Virus record (IMG/VR): IMGVR_UViG_3300036791_000256
Coordinates: 1 to 48,413 of that record
Origin: a virus
Length of the DNA stretch: 48,413 bases
Direction: 5' to 3' (one strand)
Program-made: the position numbers and the translations under genes
Shown here: in pieces, positions 39,030 to 43,703 of the stretch
Layout of the letters: every line of letters starts with the position of its first letter
Position numbering within the stretch: the first letter of the stretch is position 1
The notes under the pieces: model-generated
Told to the model about the DNA's origin: nothing
The model's database searches: none
The model's input: the letters and a program-made list of their open reading frames with translations, nothing else

Positions 39030-39230
39030 CTACTTCTCCTCTACGACGCTGAGCCTGATCGCCTGCCACGCCCCGTCGGGCATCCCCTCCTTGGTGATGT
39101 ACACACTCCTGATTGGAGCCGATCTATCTACTGAGTTGTAGACGTACGTGCCCGGGGTCGTCTTGCCTAGTGCCATCTTGACCGAGATGGTCTTGTCGTT
39201 GCCGTCGTTGTTGGTGGTCGCCTTGGCCAT
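39030..39230 (-). CDS. Small conserved phage protein
   Basis: 66 aa. TISVKMALGKTTPGTYVYNSVDRSAPIRSVYITKEGMPDGAWQAIRLSV resembles the small K-x-T-x-G-T-x-x-Y ... YI-x-K beta proteins seen across phages, whose role is unknown. Preceded by element E. Confidence 0.65.
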   Translation of the reverse strand: MAKATTNNDGNDKTISVKMALGKTTPGTYVYNSVDRSAPIRSVYITKEGMPDGAWQAIRLSVVEEK

Positions 39231-39249
39231 GCCTCAATCTCCTGCTGCT

Positions 39250-39314
39250 GATGCGGAAGTGCATCGTTAGACGGCCAGGCCCCTAGCTCTCTGGCCGTCC
39301 CGTCGATGAACTAC
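39250..39314 (-). promoter_or_regulatory. Two-hairpin intergenic RNA element, copy E
   Basis: 5' arm TAGTTCATCG (39313-39304, containing the TAG stop of the upstream gene), 9-bp hairpin with arm GACGGCCAG and a 12-nt loop, 3' arm CGATGCACTTC, then GCATC. Same alternative pairings as copy A. Followed by AGCAGCAGGAGATTGAGGC and the ATG at 39230. Confidence 0.7.
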
Positions 39315-39520
39315 TCGACCTTGACTATCCTGCCGTTTCTCATCGTTATGATGCCGAACCACTCCCTGCCCAGTCCCGTTATGAGCGGGCGGTTGGCAAC
39401 GGTGAGCCGGCCATCTTCTCGATACTCAGCTCCGAACAGGCTCGTCTCTATGTACTTCAGCTTCTGGCCGACGGCCTCCTTGGCCGCCTGCTTCGTCGGG
39501 TACTTCGCTATCAGGGTCAC
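39311..39520 (-). CDS. Small hypothetical protein
   Basis: 69 aa. LIAKYPTKQAAKEAVGQKLKYIETSLFGAEYREDGRLTVANRPLITGLGREWFGIITMRNGRIVKVE: helix then a beta meander ending in GREWFG-ITMRNG. The stop codon is part of element E's 5' arm. Not recognised. Confidence 0.6.
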   Translation of the reverse strand: MTLIAKYPTKQAAKEAVGQKLKYIETSLFGAEYREDGRLTVANRPLITGLGREWFGIITMRNGRIVKVE

Positions 39521-39810
39521 GTTACTTCTCCTCTCTCTTCATCGTCGAACCAGAACTCAAACTCAACCCTCTCCCCTGGCTTGAACTGGGAGACGCAGAG
39601 CTCGATGAGCTCATCGGAGACCCTGCCGCTCAGGCGCGACCTGATGTCCTCCTCTCCCAGGAGCGGGTCTCCATCTAGACTAGCCAGGGCTCGCTGCCCT
39701 GCGTCCCACTCCGCCTTGCCTATCTGCGGGAACGGGTTGCATGTGAGACTGAACTTGTGCCAGGGGTTCTCGTTGGTACCGTTCAGTCTGACCTTTATCG
39801 TGTGCTTCAC
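39517..39810 (-). CDS. Hypothetical protein
   Basis: 97 aa. TIKVRLNGTNENPWHKFSLTCNPFPQIGKAEWDAGQRALASL, with a C-terminal acidic beta segment (ERVEFEFWFDDEE). Looks like a small beta-barrel. 4-nt overlaps with both neighbours. Not recognised. Confidence 0.6.
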   Translation of the reverse strand: MKHTIKVRLNGTNENPWHKFSLTCNPFPQIGKAEWDAGQRALASLDGDPLLGEEDIRSRLSGRVSDELIELCVSQFKPGERVEFEFWFDDEERGEVT

Positions 39811-39992
39811 CTCTTCTTCTCCTCTACGATCTTGGTGTGGCGGACGACGGGCGTCCAGTTGGGATCAGCCTCGACCGCCTTCTGCTCAGCCTCGGCCCCG
39901 GTCCAGGCGCGAACCCGGACCTTCTTGGTCCGGCTGGGTTGGCGGGGGAAGATCGACGCGACTAGCGTGACCTCCCACAGCTTCTCTCTCAC
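39807..39992 (-). CDS. Small basic hypothetical protein
   Basis: 61 aa. REKLWEVTLVASIFPRQPSRTKKVRVRAWTGAEAEQKAVEADPNWTPVVRHTK: a small beta-alpha-beta unit of the kind with a W-x-x-T-V-V pattern. Coupled on both sides. Function unknown. Confidence 0.6.
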   Translation of the reverse strand: MREKLWEVTLVASIFPRQPSRTKKVRVRAWTGAEAEQKAVEADPNWTPVVRHTKIVEEKKR

Positions 39993-40744
39993 TTCGTCCT
40001 CCTCCTTCCTTTAGGACCCACGTGGACCGCCGTCGTGACCGGAGGTCCCCTGAGGTCCAGTCTCAGTTTGTCAACCCTCTCATCGAACCCCTTCTTCACT
40101 TGCTCCTTGAATAGGTCCACGATGTCTGCCTTGACCAACTCCCTCTCGCTGTCGCCGGACGCCCTCGCCCTCTTGAGGATTTCCTTTGCTAGTTGATCTA
40201 CGTCTGAGATGAAAGTTTCGACTAGTTCTGAGAGCCTGTCCCACTCGTTGACTGGGGACCTCCTTGCCTTGGGCTCGTCCTCTCCATTTCTCTCGTTCTT
40301 CGAGGGGGATGGATCCGACTTACCCTCCGCCTTCATCTTCAGCGCGTCCTTGAGTTGGGTGCCAGGGTTGATCTCCCCGCTGCCAAGCTTCTCTGCGAGC
40401 AGTCCCGGATCAAACTGGGAGAGCTCATAAAGTACCGTATAGGCCGCAGGAAGTTGGTGCTTCGAGGAGTACTTGATCAGCACGGCGCATTGCCCGATGG
40501 ACATTAGCTTGGAAATCGTGGACTGCGGCATACCTAGTTGCTCCACGATCGCCTTCTGGCCCTCCTCCTCAAACTCTGCGTAGGTCTTGGCAATCCTCAC
40601 GCCAGTCTCAATGATGCTCTCTACACTCTGGCGATAGGCGATCCCAACCCAGCGGACCCAGTACTCAAGAGGGTCCTTACTCGTAGGTTCATTGGTCACT
40701 GGAGGGATGATCATGACCCTTCCCTTAGTTATCCGTTTATTCAT
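39989..40744 (-). CDS. ParB/KorB-like HTH DNA-binding protein (putative)
   Basis: 251 aa. PLEYWVRWVGIAYRQSVESIIETGVRIAKTYAEF is a helical start. EEEGQKAIVEQLGMPQSTISKLMSIGQCAVLI holds an HTH (G-M-P-Q-S-T-I-S-K-L recognition helix), then LPAAYTVLYELSQFDPGLLAEKLGSGEINPGTQ, typical of ParB/KorB-style or phage replication-initiation HTH proteins. The C-terminal half is charged with a coiled coil and a basic end. Likely binds phage DNA to regulate transcription or replication. Confidence 0.75.
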   Translation of the reverse strand: MNKRITKGRVMIIPPVTNEPTSKDPLEYWVRWVGIAYRQSVESIIETGVRIAKTYAEFEEEGQKAIVEQLGMPQSTISKLMSIGQCAVLIKYSSKHQLPAAYTVLYELSQFDPGLLAEKLGSGEINPGTQLKDALKMKAEGKSDPSPSKNERNGEDEPKARRSPVNEWDRLSELVETFISDVDQLAKEILKRARASGDSERELVKADIVDLFKEQVKKGFDERVDKLRLDLRGPPVTTAVHVGPKGRRRTK

Positions 40745-40839
40745 CTGTATGAATATCCTTTCTTGCTCTCGATCTCATCCAGGCTGATCGCTTGGATGCG
40801 GGCCAGGACCTCCAGGATGATTGCTCGCTGCGACTTCAT
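40741..40839 (-). CDS. Micro-protein (32 aa)
   Basis: KSQRAIILEVLARIQAISLDEIESKKGYSYR. Very short, but both ends form 4-nt ATGA overlaps: with the membrane-protein stop upstream and with the HTH gene start downstream. That is the usual junction style here and supports translation. Function unknown; translation may mainly couple its neighbours. Confidence 0.6.
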   Translation of the reverse strand: MKSQRAIILEVLARIQAISLDEIESKKGYSYR

Positions 40840-41036
40840 TGGGTCAGCTCCCTCGCTACTGCGTCGTAGCCCAGGTGCGAGGCCCTGGCATGGGCCATCT
40901 CAACCAAGATGGCCGTGTTGCGGGCCGAGGCCTCGGTGGCAGTCGCTATCCGCATGGCAGTCTTGATCCCGAAGTTGATCAGCCTGCCGAGCCAGATCAC
41001 GTAGATGATGGCCAGAATGAAACTTATGAGTGCCAT
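40836..41036 (-). CDS. Small membrane protein
   Basis: 66 aa. One N-terminal membrane segment (LISFILAIIYVIWLGRLINFGIKTA), then a helical soluble part (IATATEASARNTAILVEMAHARASHL). Follows element B. Not recognised. Confidence 0.65.
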   Translation of the reverse strand: MALISFILAIIYVIWLGRLINFGIKTAMRIATATEASARNTAILVEMAHARASHLGYDAVARELTQ

Positions 41037-41063
41037 AGTCGTAGTCCTTTTTGCTTGCTTAGT

Positions 41064-41122
41064 GGAGCGTGATTGCTCCGTGCTGCACTGGGCCTCGCGC
41101 CCAGTGCAGTGTCGGAATAATC
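41064..41122 (-). promoter_or_regulatory. Two-hairpin intergenic RNA element, copy B
   Basis: 5' arm GATTATTCCG (41122-41113), 11-bp hairpin with arm CTGCACTGGGC, 3' arm CGGAGCAATC, then GCTCC. Leader AAGCAAGCAAAAAGGACTA follows, then the ATG at 41036. The 5' arm is identical to copy D; the hairpin stem differs, so the common part is not just a recent duplication. Confidence 0.8.
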
Positions 41123-41171
41123 CATAAGTCGACCTCCCTTTAGGTCACAGCAGGGAAGGCAGGGATCCGAC

Positions 41172-41468
41172 TTACTTGCCGCCGCCTACGAACTTGTAGA
41201 CGTACTTGCCCTTGGTGCCCTCCTGCTTGATCTTCAGGCCGGCCCGCTTCGCAACTGGCTTCAGGTTGCTCAGCATGGAGCCGGAGGTGTAGACGCCCAG
41301 CTCATCTCGGAACTGGGAGGTGGTCACGCCCTTCTTCAGCGCCGCGATGATCTTCGCATCACGCGCTGGGTTGGCGACCCTCGTGCGGGTGGCCACGGCC
41401 TTCTTGGCAGTGACTTTGCCCTTGCGACGGGCAGAGGTCTTAGCGGACTTCTTTGCAGATTTAGCCAT
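41172..41468 (-). CDS. Lys/Ala-rich basic protein with winged-helix-like end
   Basis: 98 aa. The first ~35 residues (AKSAKKSAKTSARRKGKVTAKKAVATRTR) are histone-H1-like. The rest (DAKIIAALKKGVTTSQFRDELGVYTSGSMLSNLKPVAKRAGLKIKQEGTKGKYVY) looks like a winged helix. A DNA-binding or nucleoid role is inferred. Flanked by elements C (upstream) and B (downstream), the only gene with a copy on both sides. Confidence 0.7.
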   Translation of the reverse strand: MAKSAKKSAKTSARRKGKVTAKKAVATRTRVANPARDAKIIAALKKGVTTSQFRDELGVYTSGSMLSNLKPVAKRAGLKIKQEGTKGKYVYKFVGGGK

Positions 41469-41491
41469 AACAATTCTCCTGGTTTGGGTTT

Positions 41492-41546
41492 GGAGCGGAA
41501 TGCTCCGTTGTGCGCTGGGGTCAGCCAGCGCACCGTCGGAAAATTC
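41492..41546 (-). promoter_or_regulatory. Two-hairpin intergenic RNA element, copy C
   Basis: 5' arm GAATTTTCCG (41546-41537, two bases below the TAA of the gene at 41549), 9-bp hairpin with arm GTGCGCTGG, 3' arm CGGAGCATTC, then GCTCC. The 5' arm differs from B and D, and the 3' arm changes with it (AATC to ATTC). Leader AAACCCAAACCAGGAG follows. Confidence 0.8.
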
Positions 41547-41548
41547 GC

Positions 41549-41797
41549 TTACTTCAAGAGCTCGCGTGCATCCGGCAAGTTAGACGAGTTGCGATAGATG
41601 CGAGCGTCGCTGCTCTCCTCTAGTGCGGCCAGCAGGTTGGCAACCAGGCCACCCTTCTTCTCCAGGTCCCTGTAGGAGCGAGGGAAGGCGTAGGCGTAGG
41701 CCTCCAGGGCCTCGGATAGATCACCCCTGTCTCCTGCGTCAGCGTTGCTGATCAGTTGGGCCAGGGCCTTCGTTAGTTCATTGCGTTGGGTAGTCAT
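41549..41797 (-). CDS. Small hypothetical protein
   Basis: 82 aa from ATG 41797 (overlapping the upstream TGA); an in-frame longer start runs into that gene. RNELTKALAQLISNADAGDRGDLSEALEAYAYAFPRSYRDLEKKGGLVANLLAALEESS, helical. Not recognised. Confidence 0.6.
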   Translation of the reverse strand: MTTQRNELTKALAQLISNADAGDRGDLSEALEAYAYAFPRSYRDLEKKGGLVANLLAALEESSDARIYRNSSNLPDARELLK

Positions 41798-42075
41798 CAC
41801 ATACTCCAGTAGGTCTCGGTTGAGGGATCGCAGCACGCCGGGGTGTTCTTGGCGATGCGGACCAGCTTGCCGGACTGCAAGTTGGTCACGATCTTCGTCT
41901 TCTTCTCATTGGCCAGATACTCGACCATGGGATCTGTCTTGGTCGAGACCTCGTAGCCTCTGCGAGTGGCGGCCTTGACCGCACCCCGGAATGTTTTCCA
42001 CTCTCCCTTCTTGCCGGATAACCGGTAGAGGCCGGTGAGGGTAGAGACGTAGACTTCAACTTTGGGGATGTTCAT
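41797..42075 (-). CDS. Hypothetical protein
   Basis: 92 aa. IPKVEVYVSTLTGLYRLSGKKGEWKTFRGAVKAATRRGYEV, then EKKTKIVTNLQSGKLVRIAKNTPACC. Small alpha/beta protein with two adjacent Cys. 4-nt overlap upstream. Not recognised. Confidence 0.6.
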   Translation of the reverse strand: MNIPKVEVYVSTLTGLYRLSGKKGEWKTFRGAVKAATRRGYEVSTKTDPMVEYLANEKKTKIVTNLQSGKLVRIAKNTPACCDPSTETYWSM

Positions 42076-42149
42076 GTTGAACCTTTCAGTGATGCGAGCA
42101 GGAAGAGAAAGATGAGGGCGAGGATGAGCAGGAAGAGGGTCGTGCTCAT
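42072..42149 (-). CDS. Single-TM micro-protein (25 aa)
   Basis: A start, a TT dipeptide and then almost pure hydrophobic sequence (LFLLILALIFLFLLASL) with a short end KGST. ATGA overlaps on both sides argue for translation. A separate ribosome site is not evident, so it relies on coupling. Membrane micro-protein of unknown role. Confidence 0.5.
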   Translation of the reverse strand: MSTTLFLLILALIFLFLLASLKGST

Positions 42150-42214
42150 CGCCGGTGGGTGCCCTGCATGAACGGAAGGAGCAGGGCGTCGAGCAGTCGG
42201 TTGACGTATTTCAT
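42146..42214 (-). CDS. Micro-protein (22 aa)
   Basis: KYVNRLLDALLLPFMQGTHRR after the start Met, from ATG 42214. GGAGGAGG lies 7 nt upstream and TAATG / ATGA junctions tie it to both neighbours. Amphipathic helix. Possibly only a coupling ORF. Confidence 0.45.
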   Translation of the reverse strand: MKYVNRLLDALLLPFMQGTHRR

Positions 42215-42306
42215 TAGTCTGCCTCCTCCTGTTCGTCGATCCCCTCGAGGATGACGCCCTCTGCAAGCAGTTCGAGGATCAGGTCGAGGTCGAGTTCGGT
42301 AGCCAT
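42214..42306 (-). CDS. Acidic micro-protein (30 aa)
   Basis: ATELDLDLILELLAEGVILEGIDEQEEAD, a very acidic helix. ATG 42306 with AAGGA upstream; the stop overlaps the next start (TAATG). First gene after the promoter-leader region and element F, so it is expected to be the leading cistron of this operon. Confidence 0.6.
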   Translation of the reverse strand: MATELDLDLILELLAEGVILEGIDEQEEAD

Positions 42307-42332
42307 GGGGTATTCCTTTTTTCTTGCTTATT

Positions 42333-42398
42333 GATGCAGAATTGCATCGCGCTACCCTCGCTCCCTTAATGGAGGGAGGAGGGCAGTCGATGAAATTC
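42333..42398 (-). promoter_or_regulatory. Two-hairpin intergenic RNA element, copy F
   Basis: 5' arm GAATTTCATCG (42398-42388), central hairpin (arms CTGCCCTC and GAGGGTAG with one G-U pair, inner 6 bp, one bulge), 3' arm CGATGCAATTC, then GCATC. The arms pair at 10 of 11 positions. Followed by AAGCAAGAAAAAAGGAATA and ATG 42306. The only copy that lies in an operon leader rather than between two genes. Confidence 0.8.
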
Positions 42399-42693
42399 GA
42401 AATCCCCTGGTCACCGCGCGTATCCTACTACGGCCTCGGAGGGCATTCGGATCGCTAGCGCATTCGTGTTGGGATGGCTCCAGATTTTTCGCAGGGCCGT
42501 TATGGCGCGCCCCGCGCTCGCTCTAGAGTACTCCGGGCTGGCCATTTTATTGGTCCCTGAAGACTAGGGGAGAGGTTCCTCATCCGCGCCTAGTCCCTTT
42601 TCTATCCCCCTCGTGAAGTGAGCCGAAGCCGCAGGGAGAAGCCCTATGGAGGGGAGGTAGACCTTGCTATCGAGCTACCTAACCTCAGGGCCT
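42399..42693 (-). promoter_or_regulatory. Operon leader, ~290 nt, structured
   Basis: No gene seen. Lies between the predicted transcription start near 42687 and element F. Contains GGACTAGG/CCTAGTC (arms near 42562 and 42589), a purine/pyrimidine-biased part and GC-rich stretches, more folded-looking than a simple untranslated leader. Four CTAG tetramers. Could hold a regulatory RNA. Confidence 0.5.
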
Positions 42694-42721
42694 AATATAA
42701 AGGAATAAATAAGAAAGTAAA
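42694..42721 (-). promoter_or_regulatory. Sigma-70-like leftward promoter
   Basis: On the - strand TTTACT (42721-42716, -35), a 16-nt spacer and TATATT (42699-42694, -10, five of six consensus bases). It sits in the most AT-rich part of the arm, in the largest gene-free gap besides the pentanucleotide block. It would drive the operon starting with the acidic micro-gene. Confidence 0.6.
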
Positions 42722-42784
42722 GACCCTGATTTGGGCCTGTTTTCGCTGGGATTTAGGATTTCAAGAAGTCTGGATGGGAGGCCC

Positions 42785-42898
42785 CTACGGGCCCCTCTCC
42801 CTGCGGTCCGCCTCCGCGCCCATCTGGACCACGGCCATGATCATTGCTCCGAACGCGGTCCCGACCAGCAGTCCTATGAATAGTCCGGTCCAAAACAT
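42785..42898 (-). CDS. Single-TM micro-protein (37 aa)
   Basis: FWTGLFIGLLVGTAFGAMIMAVVQMGAEADRRERGP: a membrane helix with Gly spacing (G-x3-G), then an acidic-basic tail. ATG 42898 has GAGGAGG 5 nt upstream. Proteins starting MFW-GLFIG are familiar to me from Rhizobiales phages. Last gene of the dnaE-side operon; overlaps the nuclease gene by 25 nt. Confidence 0.65.
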   Translation of the reverse strand: MFWTGLFIGLLVGTAFGAMIMAVVQMGAEADRRERGP

Positions 42899-43299
42899 TC
42901 GCGCCTCCTCATCAGCGCATCCAGGACCGCAGCCCAGACCCACTTCGATGGACCTCGCCCACACATCAGGATGTGTGGGCATGGCTTCAGTCCCTCCTCC
43001 CTGAGCAGCGCGGCGTGCTGGCCGTGGATGAGGTAGAGCTCATCCACCCCGCGGTTCTTCCTTCGCACGGCGAAGAAGGTTCGCCCGCGCTTGGACTGCC
43101 GCAGCTTGTGCCACGCGACCTGGCTCGGCTTGACCTCCACGGACCACGCTCCGGTTTTCTTCATCTCCACCCAGAACTCGATCCCCTCGTAGCAGCCCTC
43201 GAAGTCTGGCACGCCCGGCTCTACGGCGGCCGTCTCGATGGTAGTCCACGCCACCATCGGTAGGTGCTGGCGGAAGATGGCCCTGAGCTCACCGTCCAT
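42874..43299 (-). CDS. VRR-NUC-like endonuclease / resolvase-type nuclease
   Basis: 141 aa from ATG 43299. ETAAVEPGVPDFEGCYEGIEFWVEMKKT holds the PD-(D/E)xK core (G-x-P-D, then E-x-K), followed by VEVKPSQVAWHKLRQ and RTFFAVRRK, typical of VRR-NUC nucleases. Cuts DNA, possibly Holliday junctions or flaps, and lies in the replication cluster. The conserved Gln/Trp helix after the active site is present. Confidence 0.78.
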   Translation of the reverse strand: MDGELRAIFRQHLPMVAWTTIETAAVEPGVPDFEGCYEGIEFWVEMKKTGAWSVEVKPSQVAWHKLRQSKRGRTFFAVRRKNRGVDELYLIHGQHAALLREEGLKPCPHILMCGRGPSKWVWAAVLDALMRRRECFGPDYS

Positions 43300-43465
43300 C
43301 TTGCCTCCGCTCAAAGTTGGGACAGCGGTAGCGGCTGTCCGTGGTCTCCCCGCTGTCCATCGAGACTGGGTTGCAGCAGGCGAGGTACTTGTCCTTGCTC
43401 CAGCTTACGCAGGTCTCGCAGCAGTTGCCCGGTCGTCGCATCCACGAGGGGAGTGTGTCTGTCAT
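43289..43465 (-). CDS. Cys-rich small protein (zinc-binding candidate)
   Basis: 58 aa, short. RRPGNCCETCVSWSKDKYLACCNP and RYRCPNFERR: six or more Cys with C-x2-C-type spacing. ATG 43465 with TTGAGGAGCGACCG upstream; overlaps the nuclease start by 11 nt. Resembles small zinc-finger proteins of phages; function unknown. Confidence 0.65.
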   Translation of the reverse strand: MTDTLPSWMRRPGNCCETCVSWSKDKYLACCNPVSMDSGETTDSRYRCPNFERRQDGR

Positions 43466-43475
43466 CGGTCGCTCC

Positions 43476-43703
43476 TCAATAAATTCCGTACTTGGCCAAT
43501 AAGCGTTTGGCCTCGGCGTTCAGCGCGGCGGCGTCAGCGTCGGTCATGGGTCTGTAACTCTGGAGGTGCTCGGCCAATGCCGTCAGGTCTACCACGGCCG
43601 GCCCGGACCCATAGCCCGAGGGCATGAGCATGAGAACGCGGCCCTGATCGATGTCGATTTCCCAGCCCTCTCGCTCAAAAAATTCTATCAATAGCTTGAT
43701 CAT
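43476..43703 (-). CDS. Small hypothetical protein
   Basis: 75 aa from ATG 43703, overlapping the dnaE stop (ATGA). IKLLIEFFEREGWEIDIDQGRVLMLMPSGYGSGPAVVDLTALAEHLQSYRPMTDADAAALNAEAKRLLAKYGI. Alpha/beta with a final helix; not recognised. Co-translated with the polymerase. Confidence 0.6.
   Translation of the reverse strand: MIKLLIEFFEREGWEIDIDQGRVLMLMPSGYGSGPAVVDLTALAEHLQSYRPMTDADAAALNAEAKRLLAKYGIY

Noticed and set aside
32378-42398. CRISPR or simple repeat array
   Set aside because: The six copies are 0.4-6 kb apart, have no spacers of fixed size and share structure rather than sequence.
42388-42440. Possible tRNA (TTCGAA next to CCCC)
   Set aside because: No acceptor, D or anticodon stems fold around it; the TTCGAA belongs to the 5' arm of element F and adjacent sequence.
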